Shown piece by piece: positions 22,368 to 34,676 of a stretch of 64,000 nucleotides of DNA; position 1 is the stretch's first letter, and every line of letters begins with the position of its first letter. Source of the stretch: Linum tenue (lineage: Eukaryota > Streptophyta > Magnoliopsida > Malpighiales > Linaceae); the NCBI GenBank assembly GCA_946122785.1, contig CAMGYJ010000006.1, positions 31,819,168-31,883,167 on the forward strand. Reading direction: 5' to 3'. The notes below the pieces were generated by a model, which searched no databases, had not been told where the DNA came from, and was given only the letters and a program-made list of their open reading frames with translations. Made by a program: the position numbers and the translations under genes.

Positions 22368-22800
22368 CAAGGTTGCCGACCCGCTTTGACCCTAGCCCGG
22401 TGGAAAAATGGCTCACACGCACTTGACGGGTCGACCGCTACAAAGTATCGGGTTGGAGGTCAAATTTTGCTATTTTTTTCTTTAGTATGCGAAATGCGCC
22501 TATGTTTCTATTTTTCTTTTCGCCTAACTCAATTTTTGGAATCCTAAGTTGAACATTTGAATATTGATGTTGTATAAGTGTGTGTGAATTTTCACTATAT
22601 GTTGGATCTAAGTACGACAGGTTATTTTGGTGTAATATTATATGTTTTAACTCATATGTTAGATGAGATTTGATATAATTTATCATGATATGTACAATAT
22701 AATGACTCTTTCCATGTTTCCGGGCTAAAACGGGTGACCCATTAACCCTTGACCCACTAGCTCGATCGGGTCCGGGTCATCCCGCGGGTTGAAAACCTTG
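22368..22800. mobile_element. hAT-type MITE, 433 bp
   Basis: TIRs are 'caaggttgccgacccgc' on the left and the complement of 'caaggttttcaacccgc' on the right. The 8-bp flanks are gtaaagat (22360-22367) and gtaaagac (22801-22808), 7 of 8 identical. Its right flank is the LINE fragment. Confidence 0.78.
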
Positions 22801-23890
22801 GTAAAGACCATTTGGTCCTCAACGAAGCAAGACGGGCGATTATGAGAGGCTTAAATCGAGGATGGAAAGGAATTTGATTATCACTGACAACCTTCTTAAT
22901 CAAACAATCAAACACATCGATTGAAATAGTGAAAAGGTATGGGAATAGAGGGTCCCCTAGTCTTAAACCCCTACTAGCTGAAAACTTCCCACACAAACCA
23001 CCATTTATAAACACACTTCTGCATGGAGTAGTAATACAAGAAGGATCAATGTCACAAAACCATCAGGGAACTTCATAGCAGTCATGACATCAAACAAAAC
23101 TCCCAATTCACAAAGTCAAATGATTTCATCATGCTATTTTTACCACACTTCTAGAGGATAAGGAGGCTTTCTTGTAATCTCTCATTAATTTTGAAATCAA
23201 TAGTATATTGTCACTAATGGCTCTCCCTTTGAACAAAGCAGTTTGAGATATAACTTTTGCAAGGACAAGAGTAAGTCTGTTTGCAAGAAGTTAGAAATCC
23301 CCTTATACAGCACATTGCAACACGTTTTATGACGAAAATCTTTCATGCTTTTTGAGCAAGGAAGCTTAGCAATAAGAAAAAATATTGTAGAATTCACAGT
23401 ATGAGACATATCCAGTAGAAAAGATCTTAAGGATTACCTCTTCCACCACATTCCCAAAAATTCCCAGTAATCCAGGAGGAATTCCATAGGGAAGCCATTA
23501 GGCCTCGTCTCTCCCAATATCTATAAAACTTCTCTTATTTTAGGCATGTAGATACCTCTCACTAAAAATTCACAGTAAGCCAGGTGTAACTTGTGTTGGA
23601 TAAGGTTCCAAAAAACCTTCAAGTTGCTACAGCATTTCACATTAGTAACTACGCGCCCCTGAGAATCAACCAATAGGGTAATCTACTACGTCTAGGATCT
23701 TGTTTTTCACACAGATTTATGGAAGAACGAGGTGTTAGCATCACCCTCTTGGATCCACTTAGTTCTAGAATTATGGCTATAGAAAGAATCTTGTGATTTT
23801 CTAGCTTCCGAACACTCCAACCCCACACACTTTTCTTCCTCTACCAATTTCTGTAACCAACTTGTTGGTTCGGGTTAGATTACACACTTT
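22801..23890 (-). pseudogene. LINE (non-LTR) reverse transcriptase fragment
   Basis: Read from right to left on the - strand, in changing frames. The order is 'KWIQEGDANTSFFH' near 23750, 'STIFFLIAKLP...MKDFR' at 23330-23400, 'MMKSFDFVNWE' near 23120, and 'RGLRLGDPLFPYLF' near 22950. This is the conserved order of plant L1-type LINE ORF2 from the endonuclease/RT linker to RT motif 4. Several frame changes and stops show it is dead. The end with the 'YADD' catalytic box is missing. Confidence 0.85.
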
Positions 23891-24388
23891 TGTACCCATG
23901 ACTAGTGACGTTTGATGTGTTTGCACCGTCTTTGGAGCTAGTTTACCGAGGGGGGGGGGGGTTGTTCGTGTTTTGTCATGTTTCACGCCTAAGTAGGTGA
24001 TATTGCCACCAGGATCAAAATTCAGACGAAAGAGGGTGAAAAGGGAGCAAAATGGTCAAAAGTGCAGAGATCACAGTTGCGGAGCAATTATCACAGGCGC
24101 ATACCATGACGTGGACAAGAAAACCGTGAAGATTGGACACTCCAGGAGCCTTCAGATGTCTCGAGGGCAGTGTCAAAATCATGGTCTCCAAACCATGAAG
24201 TCAACAAGTAGCCCGTAAAGTTCGTTAGTGAAACGACACATTTAGCGCTGAGATCACGGTTTCACTATCGACTTCATGGGCGTGATATGAGACCGTGATG
24301 TGTGTACCATGGAGCTATATAAAGGAGAGTGAGCTAATTTGAATAGGGAGAGTTCTAAAGGGAGATTGGGGGCTTCTTCTTCATGACT

Positions 24389-24449
<61 letters not shown>

Positions 24450-25290
24450 GAGCTAAGAATGAAGGAAGAAGAATTTCACATACCTAAGGCTAGAGGAAGG
24501 CTGATTTCTCCTCCAAGAGTTGAATCAAGCATCTAGGAAAAGGAGGAAGAAGACTATGGTTTTCTTCTCTATTCTAGTTGTACCTTCTCTTCTAGCTATG
24601 GAGTAGTCTCCTACTTCATTTGGATGGTGTTAACCCTAGTCTAGGATGTGTTGGATTGTAAGAATTGAACTCTATGTGTGTTGGGTTTGTGATTTATATA
24701 ATGATTGACGTATTATTCATGAAATTTGGGTGTTCTTGATCAAATGCCTTAATCTAGGGACAAGTTCACCTAGAAGAAGGAAATCCCCTTATAGCCCACT
24801 CTTGGAGATTCGAGCAACCTTCTTCAGGCCAATTCGGTTAAACCCTCGATCATCGAAGAAGTGTCATGATACATCTTGATTGGTTACTTTTCACTATTAT
24901 GGATTAAATTCCGAAGAAGTGGTTTTGCAAGCATTATTCAATAGATTAAATGCACTAGGAAACACTTGAATATGTTTTCTAGCTAATTTTGATCTCCTAC
25001 GGTATTTAATCCTACCTATCGCACAAGAGTCTCATCTTTGTGTCTTAACACGAAACTAAGGGGAGCAATGTCCTACTGATACTTTCTCATTTGAATTGAC
25101 CAAATTTAATTGCTTGCTTTTTTACTATTTTAGTTTCCTGAGCTTTAACCACAATTCGATTGCTAGATAATGTGTAAATGGTCGACGTAAGGATAGAAAG
25201 TCCGCTCGGGTTGATATTGAAATACTTATTCGATCCTAGACCTGATTATAGGTTTCACTTGGCCTATAGTTGGGATATTGGGTAGTGGAA
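23891..25290 (+). mobile_element. LTR fragment of a gypsy-like family
   Basis: Repeated motifs 'accgtgaag', 'atcacggtttcac' and 'gaccgtgatgtg' (24050-24300) precede a TATA-like 'tatataaagg' (24314-24323) and a pyrimidine/purine-rich leader. The same family is recognisable on the opposite strand at 53.9-55.1 kb. No PBS, coding domain or clean ends were found, so limits are approximate. The short ORF at 23997-24218 is not supported as a gene. Confidence 0.55.
24390..24443 (+). repeat. (GA)n microsatellite
   Basis: An uninterrupted 'gagaga' run of about 27 dinucleotide units, just downstream of the TATA-like site of the LTR fragment. A short poly-G tract lies at 23950-23960. Confidence 0.97.
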
Positions 25291-25299
25291 ACTCCGTCG

Positions 25300-25758
25300 A
25301 AACTCGCAACATCGTTGATCTCCCAACATTTTTGAGCTCGTAGCCTCGTCAACCACACGATGTTGTTGGTCCCACTATGAGTTATTCTCCTTCTAATCGA
25401 GCTCGAGTTCGTGAATTAAACATCATGGTTCAAAACGCCGACCTCTCGGCCACACGGTCTGGATGTGAAGTCGTCGGATCCCCAAAATAGTTTAGGCAAA
25501 ACAATGTTGTTGTTTGTTTCCACAACATTATCGAACTCGCGACATTGTCACTCAACGCGGAGTCATTGAGATCTCAACCTTGCAACACCGATGAAATCGT
25601 AGTATTTAGCTCACGGCGTTGATCACAACCTCTTTGGTCTTGCGACCTTGTCAAGCTCGCGACCTTGTTGACCCCCGTGATGTTGTTGAGCTCGTGGCAT
25701 CGTTGAACTCGCAACGATGCAACAATATGATTTTATGGAAAAAATAATTTTAGGTGTA
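25300..25758 (-). repeat. LTR fragment with degenerate 'cgacatcgttgagctcg' repeats
   Basis: Many loose repeats of 'ctcg(c/t)(a/g)acatcgttga'. The right end, read on the - strand, is 'tgtttacacctaaaattattt', matching the start (TGTTGACACCT...) of the gypsy LTR whose end is at 60960. It is probably a decayed piece of the same LTR family. Confidence 0.6.
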
Positions 25759-25996
25759 AACAGATTCATTTCATTTTGCTGACTTAGTTTTGGAAAATTA
25801 ATAAAATAATAATAATTTGAAATAAAATTAAAATATATTTCCCAATATTTTTTTTATTATTGTTTGGTTTAATTCATTAGTTTGGTCTAAATTTTACACT
25901 AATAAACTACTTTGGCCAAATTTTCTTAAATTTCTATTGTGAACATTTGCTAACAATTTGGACCTCTTTGCCCCGACTCGTGGGCTAACCACCAAG

Positions 25997-26288
25997 TAGG
26001 GATGAAAATCAAACCCATGACCGCGGGTACCCGACCGCCCCGACCCAATCAACACGGGGAATCCCCGCTTTGACTGTGTATGGGGCGGGTACGAGTAAAA
26101 CCCGCAAAATGTTTGATAGGTACAGGACGGGTATGGTTTTAGCCTCCCCCGCTCCATACCCATATCCATACCCGCCCCACCAATAGCATTTCTTCACATA
26201 AAAAAAAATAGATCAAATTGTGATCTATCAATGATAGTGAGGATGGTTTAGGCAAACCCGTCACAAACCCGTCTCATTGTCATCTCTA
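25997..26288. mobile_element. hAT-type MITE, 292 bp, exact 8-bp TSD
   Basis: TSD 'ccaccaag' at 25989-25996 and 26289-26296. TIRs are 'tagggatgaaaat' and the complement of 'tagagatgacaat'. The inside is rich in 'cccgcgggta' type sequence. Confidence 0.9.
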
Positions 26289-26296
26289 CCACCAAG

Positions 26297-26615
26297 TCGG
26301 ATGGCTAATGGCTGAATCCTCCTTCCTCTAGGAAACATAAGTTCGCCCAACACCTTATCTTTTTTTTTGTCATACATATCCCCAAAGGGGAAGAGCAGAT
26401 ATAAAGTATAACAATACATGCGACCTTTACAAGTCAAAATCACAAAAAAAGAATGAAAAGAACTTTGCAGGCATGACAATAATAGGATTTTACTGCCGTA
26501 TATTACCTTTTCAAGGAGATAGTTATGAATACAACCATCCTAAATTATATTATATAAACCTAAATCCATGTTACTGGTGCCTATATCTTTGCTCTCATTG
26601 GTTCTCTCTTTCTTC
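26297..26615. other. Intergenic, nothing recognised
   Basis: A short AT-rich stretch between two elements. The 72-codon - strand ORF at 26261-26479 spans the hAT boundary and is not a gene. Confidence 0.4.
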
Positions 26616-26625
26616 TTTTTCCATG

Positions 26626-28146
26626 GGCTAAATTACACGTTTGGTCACTCAAATTATATAAATCTTTCACGTTTGCCACCCGAATTACTTTTCTTTCTTA
26701 TTCGCCACTAACTTTACGAATTGTTTCACCGTTAGTCACCGGCCGTTAATCTCCGTCAGATTCCGTTAACTCCGTTAACTTTTTGATGATGTGGCAAACA
26801 GAACTACTGAATGGGCTCACAAAAAGGCTGAGTCATACAAATTGACCGCCTAGTCAGCCTCATCCAATCAAATTAACCAAAACTTAATATTTAATTTTTC
26901 TACATTTTCATAAGAGCTAAAAAGAAAAAATTTAAATCACAATATTCTCATCCCCTCTTTCATCTTACCCTTCCACTTCTCCTTCTTCTCCCCCACTCGC
27001 CACCGTCCGAATCATCTGAAAGAAATCCCTAAAACCTCGAGACTTCCTCTAAGCCTTCCTCTGTTCTTCGTCCAGGAAGCGCCATTCCGTCGCCGTCTTG
27101 ATCGAGGGCAACAACATCAAGCTCGCCTCTCCCAGATCCGAGAGCGTTACCGCTAGCTGTGGATCTCGCAATTGAAGCTGGTGTTGGGGATATCGCCATC
27201 TCCCCCGCAGCCGCTGCCGCTGCTTCCTTATGTGAAGCTATCTTCCCTCGCAGGCCCCATCCATCCGAGCTTAGGCAGCATCCGTCTCGCTTCCGTCTCC
27301 CTAGCCGGCAATCGCCTCGATGGCTCAATCCCTCCTTCATTGTCGACCCTCCAAACCTCCAGCTCCTCTTGAAATTCCCTTACCGGAACCATCTTCATCG
27401 CTATATCACCCAGTCCTGCATTGGTATAGTCTATCAACCCCAGCCACAACTTGCTATCCGACCAAATCCCTTCCTTTTCTATCATCATCACCCCTTTTTT
27501 CCGCGTCCAATTCGTCGTCTACTGTGGAGGGGGATGAATCGTCGTGGTTGAGATTGAAATTGAGGGCGGCGGAGGAAGGGGATGGGTTTTGGTTGTGGGC
27601 AACAGAGGTTGTTGGTGGCGAGTGGCAACGACGGATCGTCTCCACCTCTCTTTCTCTCTGACCTGGATCCCCAATTCCCCAATTCGAAAGATGCTACTTC
27701 TGAGAGCGAACGGTGTTCCGAGGCGGAGGATGACGGCAATTGGTTCAAGGGTGCGGGATTATTTGGCCTCCGTAACTACATGAGGCAGCTTAGACCCGTC
27801 GGTAGTTGTAGCCGGCGGGGTAGTGGAAGGCGATGGCTCGGTCGGCGATGGATGGAAGAGGAAAGGGAATTTAAAAATTGTACTGTTAATTGGGTTGGTG
27901 AGGCTGACCAGGCGGTCAAATTAAAAAAAAAAATTTACATGTCACTAAGTTAACAGTCCAGTCAGCATTTCTGTTTGTCACATTATCAAAAAACTGACGG
28001 AGTTAACGTTGTCTAACGGAAACTAACGGTCGGTGACCAACGGTGAAACGATTTGTAAAGTTAGTGGTGAACAAGAAAGAAAAGTAGCCCGGGTGGCAAA
28101 CGTGAAATATTTATGTAATTTGAGTGACCAAACGTGTAATTTAGCC
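26626..28146. mobile_element. Mutator-like element with long TIRs (Pack-MULE-like), 1.52 kb
   Basis: The TIRs are about 200-250 bp, beginning 'ggctaaattacacgtttgg' on both ends. The flanking duplication 'tttttccatg' (10 bp) is exact at 26616-26625 and 28147-28156. Long TIRs with a 9-11-bp TSD are typical of MULEs. The GC-rich interior (about 27000-27880) carries no transposase but does carry a gene-like fragment, which makes it Pack-MULE-like. Confidence 0.92.
27205..27500 (+). pseudogene. LRR-like gene fragment inside the MULE
   Basis: In the frame starting near 27172 the translation includes 'GPIHPSLGSIRLASVSLAGN', followed by 'RLDGSIPPSLSTLQT'. After a stop it continues with 'LTGTI' and 'NLLSDQIPSF'. 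Spacing and residues resemble plant leucine-rich repeats of receptor-like kinases or proteins. The frame is broken and there is no start or kinase domain. I infer that it was captured from a host gene. The other frames of this GC-rich block are open but featureless. Confidence 0.5.
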
Positions 28147-28156
28147 TTTTTCCATG

Positions 28157-30060
28157 CATATGTGTTTCCTTTTTCCTTTTGATAAAATATGTTTTCCCAT
28201 TTTAAGATTTTGTAAATTCTACGTCATTCATAGTTGTACTTTTTTTTATAAGATATTTGGATTCACACCTATTCTAAAAAATGTTTCTCAATTTGAGAGT
28301 TGTGAACTTCTGATAATGTTGTAACTGTGGAAATAAATTTGCAACGGTGGTACCCGCCCGAATCTGACTTAATCAGATAGGGTAAAATTCAAACTAGAGT
28401 GATTTTTAGTGGGTGTGAAAAAAATTGAATCTGAATATTGCGGTAATAGGTGGGCATGGTTTTCTCACTATGCAACCTAAATCTCCTCGATTATACACAT
28501 GCATATATATTTTTTCTAGAAAAATCATTATTTTTCTCTATAACCTTGATATTTATTATACATATATAATATTTTCGTGCAGTTGTGTTGTTTTAACTAA
28601 TTTTGTTCAATTTAGTGATTTTTATCGTCATACGCAATGTCATTATACGAGTGAATGTCAACGTGTTGGTTAAAAAAATATATAAAGAAAATTTATTGCC
28701 CCTGTAAACCCAAATCATCGAGAATGGGCATGATTTTAATTTTCTGCTCGATTCTTGTGTGAATGAGTATGTGTAAAACCGAACTATTCTAGGTAGGATA
28801 ATGGATATGCACTATCTGCCTCCGACCCAATCAATTTCAATTCCTAATTTTCATTAATCCTTTTCCTTTTGTTCATTTGATAGAAATTAGGATGAAAAAA
28901 TTACCGTTGGTACTTGGTACCCAAATGAATTTGAATAATTTTATTTGAAAATATCCAATCAATAAGATATTTTGGGGTTTACCTCAAACTCAACAAAGAA
29001 AGTAATATTTTTTTAGTATTCCTTCCAAAATCAACCGACTATTTACTACAAGCACGATTTAGATTCCCTCACTTCACCCGTTAGAACACTCATATCTTTA
29101 AGATTTAGTTTTTATTTTAGACTTTCACTCTTGCTTATTTCTATTCATTTATCCAAAAATATATTTAAAATCCGTCAACATCAACATCTGAAGAAAAATA
29201 TTGCGCAGTACCAAGAACTATTTGCTAGGTTAGTTTTGGCAATGTCATATTATAAAAAAAATTCTATGAGGATGATTACTATTTAATCATGGTTCAATGC
29301 TGATATACAAAAATAATTGTTATATAATTTCATCAATAAAAATTGATACAAAAATAATTTTTGTATTTTGTTGCTTCAATTCAAACTATATAGTGATAGG
29401 TTATATAGTAGATATCAGCCCGACACTGGAATAATCTATTAATGGTTTGATTTTGTGTTCGGTGCATTCAATTAGAATAATGCATTAACTACTTGTGATT
29501 TTATGTTATATCATCATATTAAACTCATGTTATCAATCAAACTCTAAAATTAGATGTCTTAAGACTACTTTTAAAATTGGGTGAATAGTATGTACGCATT
29601 TTTGTAATATAAGATGTAATGATTTTATCGTATTAAAACAAAATAATACACTCAGTCACTCAGATGACTAACCAACAAAGTAAAAAATTAAAAAGCAACC
29701 GAATGTCGTTGCAGAGCTCGGCATCTAGTATAATTAAAGCTACAATGTGATTATTGTTGCTTAAAAGGTTTTCTATTTTGCACCACTGTCATTCTTCTTT
29801 TAATGACCCGCGTGTCTTATCACGGGAGCAGGGCATTTCCAGTGAGATTTTTACATAAAATATGTTTAGATTTGGGGAAGTCGGTTGTCTAAGGGAGGTT
29901 TGGGGATTTTAGAATTATTATGTTTATGAGTATATTATAATCAGGAATAATTATTATCTCTTCCTTTTGGTTTGGCTAATTGATGATGAGAGTTGGCCAT
30001 GTTTTAGAGTTTTATCAAGTTCATATTAGTATTAGAGTATTTTATGCTAAAATCATAGTT
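28157..30060. other. AT-rich intergenic, nothing recognised
   Basis: No coding region, element boundary or structured repeat that I can support. The ORF at 28425-28673 is AT-rich and featureless. Confidence 0.4.
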
Positions 30061-30070
30061 CAATAGTGGT

Positions 30071-30362
30071 TAAAATTAGACTTGCCACGTTGTTCCAACC
30101 CGAGCCCCTATTTATGTTGAGAAAAGAATCAAAAATTGTAAAACCATAATGAAGGTCGTACCAGAAAAGTTAAATCATTTCATACAACTAAAATCACATA
30201 CCGATTTAGATTCCGTTAGTAGTTTTTCTATTGGACTGTCATTACGGTACGATCGTAATTTAACCGTGGTTAAATCAGACTAGACACATTGCTCCAACCC
30301 AAACCTCAATTCATGTTTAAAAAAAAAAAACTAAATGGTACAACCATACCGAATGTCATACC
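30071..30362. repeat. Diverged ~95-bp tandem duplication
   Basis: The segment beginning 'gtggttaaa', then 'gttccaacccgagcccc', then 'tgtaaaaccataatgaa' (30071-30162) recurs in altered form at 30267-30362 ('gctccaacccaaacctc', 'ggtacaaccataccgaa'). About 100 bp separate the copies. Origin unknown. Confidence 0.65.
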
Positions 30363-30499
30363 AACAAGTCTAGATAATAAATAAAAGCCGAATGATGAAA
30401 ACTGTTGTTCCATTTCAAATTTCCTGCAACGAGAGTGATTATAGGAAGGACATTTTAGTCTTCACAATTGCTTATTTTCTTATTTATGTATTCATAAAA

Positions 30500-30572
30500 A
30501 AGGCATGCATTGGGATTTGAACCTTGGTCTCTTTAAAGGCAAGCAAGGATCATAACCAATCACACTAAGTAT
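30500..30572 (-). mobile_element. tRNA-derived SINE-like piece
   Basis: On the - strand, an A-box-like 'TTAGTGTGATTGG' (30568-30556) is followed about 33 nt later by a perfect B box 'GGTTCAAATCC' (30523-30513). This is the internal pol III promoter layout of tRNA-derived SINEs. A-rich and T-rich runs follow. The cloverleaf is not intact, so it is not a tRNA gene. Confidence 0.6.
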
Positions 30573-31282
30573 ATTTGTTGTATCTATTTAAATTCAAACA
30601 TACACGAACCTAAATTATGAAAATCATATGACTTTTTTAACGATTAGTTGGCCACTGAATCTCCCGTAAGTACTTATTTGGTGTTTTAATACTTTGATTA
30701 TTTTAGTTGTAGTTTAATACTTAATTTAAATTTCTATCTATTTTATAAATATACAATAACCCTAAAATTGCAGCCCAAATATCACTGGTTCGAATATTGC
30801 ATATCGAATTGCAATATTAAACATATAGAAGCAATATCGACTTCTTAAATTAATATTATTTTTCAGAATTACTATGGAGAAATTATATCTTTGTGCAAAC
30901 TATATGAGACTGGTTCTTTTAATGTTTTAGTCGGGATAACCGCTACATTTTAAACTTCTTCATAATCTGGCATGATTGGATCCAATGATCATTATACAAG
31001 ATTGTGTTTAATAGGGTGGCTCATTTCACCACTTTTTGGCGTGTTAATGAATTTGTAGGACAATGACAGGTCTACATCTACACTCATCACAATCTACACA
31101 TCATATAAATGTGAAATGTGAAATGAGAAAAGAGGGATTCCATTTCAAATTTGATGCGTACAGAGCAATTTTTTAGGGATAAATTTAGAAGATGCCAGTG
31201 CGGTCGGTCTGTTGAGCACGAAAGTAAAAATATGTTTTCATTTAAACGGGCCCAAACTGTTATTTGGCCCACTAATCGTGCA
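30573..31282. other. AT-rich intergenic, nothing recognised
   Basis: The 71-codon - strand ORF at 31087-31302 runs into the hAT element and has no recognisable domain. Confidence 0.4.
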
Positions 31283-31290
31283 CCCATCGC

Positions 31291-32126
31291 CAATGCAGTC
31301 AAATTCGGGATTTTGATCGTAAAATCGTAGGATTTTAGGATTTTACTTAGGGATTCTGATCTTGATTTTACTATAAAATCGGTGGACCTTAAAATCGTTT
31401 AAAATCGGGACTAAAATCGTAAAATAGTACCGAAATCGAAATTTTGATCGTAAGAGAACAAAATAGGTGGTTTGAGCCAATTTAAAATAAGTATAACTGT
31501 TTCAGCGGAAAGGGCAATGGAATCTTCTCAGATATTTTTCTATTAGAAAAATATTCAAAAATAATAAAATAACCAAATTAGGGTTCGGTTAATCTCTTTC
31601 CCTTCACCCCATTTAACTTATTGGTAAAACACCTGTCCTAATATTGGAAGTATATAAGAACTAACATCATTATTAACTAATTAATTTATTAATGAATATA
31701 TTTGTACCAAGCCACTAACATTACTTATTTTATTGGAATTCAATTATTTTTAGTTTTAAATCATACTTAGTAGACGATGTCGAAATATTATTTTGAGTTA
31801 AACAACCTAGACATAACATGAAAATAAGAGCCAAACCCATGAACTATATCCCGTCATCATGAATTATTTTGAGTTACACATTAAATAACAATTAAAATAG
31901 TGATTTTGGAACATTAATCTTGAGAATTATCTTATGGAAAAAAATCTTCCGAATTATCATTTTAAATGCTATGTGTCTTTGTGATATTAATAATTTACCT
32001 TATTAATATTCTTATATGCTATGTTCTATATGGTACTTAAAATCCTACGATTTTACGATTCGATTATACGATTTTGATTTTACCCCAGTTTTCAATTTAG
32101 GTAAAATCTCGATTTTAACTGCTTTG
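31291..32126. mobile_element. hAT-type MITE, 836 bp, exact 8-bp TSD
   Basis: TSD 'cccatcgc' at 31283-31290 and 32127-32134. TIRs are 'caatgcagtcaaattcggg' on the left and the complement of 'caaagcagttaaaatcgag' on the right. Both ends carry runs of 'aaaatcgtaggatttta'. The 67-codon ORF at 32016-32219 crosses the right end and is not a gene. Confidence 0.9.
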
Positions 32127-32134
32127 CCCATCGC

Positions 32135-34668
32135 AGCCTCTCCAAATCTTCCTATTCTACTCGCCGGGTCATCTCCTCCACTACAAAATATCTCCTCATG
32201 TACTCAAAGTTCTCACTGAAACCTAATATCTACAACTTAGGCGCAGAGGGAGCAACCGATGGATTGTAGCGACCCCCACTATTTTGATAGCTAATCAAGA
32301 AGAGCGAGTTTGTTTAGTTGTATGGTGATTCACTTAATTAACAATTTTATTCCGTTGACAGCCTCCTCTCCGCAATTGTATTGTGTTCACGAAGATCTGA
32401 AGGCCCAAGTGCAACAGGTCCAGGGGTAAACAATATGTATAAAGCGTTGGCCAAATTGAATTGAGTCATTCTACTTGGAATATGAAGATTTTTGCTTAAT
32501 TGCTTTGGTTCGTGATGCAACTATGTTATGTTTGAAGATAGACCAACGCAAACAACAGCACAGCTCCAGGGCTATTCTGCACATTAGGTAGTTGGGGCAT
32601 TAATTGATAATTATTTGGGATTATTCCTACAAGTACATAATTTGGAACGTGCCTTTATATTGCATTGATTAATAGTTGTTTGAGATTTTTCAAATGAGTG
32701 ATTTGACATGTTAAACTCTCTTATTTTTGAAAATGGAGTCTTCGAAGTGGAATATGAAGATTTTGGATTAAGCTTGGTTTCGTAACGCCCTTATGGGTGT
32801 TTATTCTCTAAAATGCAGCTGTCTTTCAAAGTGCCCGTTGCAAATGGCAAGTCAGGATACAGCGATTGTACCGGTACACGTTTATATCATTAGTAGGTAG
32901 CAGATTGTGTCCATTCTACTATATCATTTAGCTAAATACTTAGTTGTTCTTTTCAACTAAAAATTATGCTTAAATGCTGTGATTGGCCTCAGAAATGTAT
33001 GTCTTTGCATTAACTGTTAATGATTGTGAGTTTTGGTTTAATGGTGAAATGTCCATTTATTTAGAAGTCTAAATTGGGCAAACCTATTGGACAATAGGAA
33101 TGCCATACATTAGTGTCGTGGGAGGTTTGTTTGATGTCTCAGGGTGTTAGATTTTTAAGAAGGTTGTTTGTTGTGGCACAGAGTCCCTAAAGCTAGCGAG
33201 GTATTCCTATGTGGGCTTTTTCTTTGTTTGACTTTTTCTTGCCTTTTTTCTTATCTCTTTTTCTATTTTTGGTTTTTGTGTGCTACCTTCAGTTGCTACG
33301 TCTTTATTTGTGAGCAATCTATACTTTTCTTATTCAGTGCCTAAAAATCATATATACTCGATTGCATAGTAGTTACTAATAGATACATTTATACCAATAG
33401 ATTTTAAGTTTTATTAGTTGTTAGTTTTAATATTTACTTACATTGGTTGTTTATGTAGTTTTCTTTGTAATATTTCTCATTATACAACTAATTACTATGG
33501 CTACGTAGTTGTATAAGTGGGGGTTGGACATGATAGTTCTTAGAAGCATCAATACTTGAAGGTTATTATAATGACCAAATTCTAAAGTTATCGTTTGCCT
33601 TCAACTTGCTTGGAGCATTTCAATTATGCATCAATTGTTCTCTCCGTGTAGTTAACTCTCAGACAAATCGAAAATCTTGCTGATATGTGCTTGATTGTAG
33701 TTAAATTTAGGGTTCTACTGCATTGTTGCTTTACTCTTTTTTCGTGGTTGAGTCTGCTTCAAAAAATTTAGTTTAATTTTAGAAAATTTTGCTTCTGCAG
33801 TCCTGTCTTGCCACCAACGCGTTCAATAGATGGAGACGGGAGAGGCGAAGGCTATTTTTATGTTGTTGTTGCTGGTTTAGGGATCGGTTTGTGAAGAAGA
33901 GGGAGAAGAGAGGGGGAAAGGGAAATGCAGGAGAGGGGGATAACTCTTTTCTCCGACAAAAATGGAGTGAAGAAAGGAATTATGATCAGTAAGAATATGG
34001 TTATCTTACATAACGGTCTCTATTCTGTTTGAATTGAGCTTGAGAGGCAGTGATAAGGACGAGCTGCAACCAATTCATAGTGAGAAGAGAGCTATGAACT
34101 GAGATCATGTCTTATTTCAAGTTAGAAGGTAGTTTCAGTATAAGGATTATTTAATTTGACAAGTTGTTTCGTCCATGATTCTTGGTAGTTTCAGTGCCAT
34201 TCTAGCCAATGTTTAGTCTGTAATTTTTGAGAATTGATGTGCGAGTAATGACTTTCACTTAGCTTCAACTATTATGTGTGTATTTATTGGCATGTGATAG
34301 AATTCTCTTTTCCTTTTCATTGAATTCATTTCATACTCTAATTGTATTATTTGTACATAGGCAAATCATGCTCGAGATGGCAACTCGCTGATATGGCTGG
34401 TGCAAGGAATGAAGCCATCATTAGAATTCAGACCGACAACGGGGAGGGATGCCCGGGACTAATTCATTGATGATTGATGATGGTATAATAAAAACTGCAG
34501 TCTGCATCAGCACCAATTTCTAGGCCTAAGTAAAGGTATTCAACCCAGAACTCTGCTTAGTGCTAAAAATTGCCCTCACCCAACCTTGATCCTGTTTGAC
34601 CCACTTCTGAAGAGTCAAGATATATGACTAATCCTCCCGTTCGTATTTTCTTATTGACTCTTTCTGAC
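32135..34668. other. Unassigned region between two hAT elements
   Basis: Less repetitive than its neighbours, with several splice-like signals (for example 'tgcttctgcag' ending at 33800) and a 67-codon + strand ORF at 33789-33992 rich in Arg and Cys. No protein family is recognisable on either strand. It could be a non-coding transcript or decayed gene, but the sequence alone does not show it. Confidence 0.3.
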
Positions 34669-34676
34669 CCTGTAGG

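Noticed and set aside
27029..27953. Independent protein-coding gene in the MULE interior
   Set aside because: Many open frames come from high GC content; no start, splice structure or full domain is present beyond LRR-like pieces.
30513..30568. Functional tRNA gene
   Set aside because: A and B boxes are present but the acceptor and anticodon stems do not form a cloverleaf by inspection.
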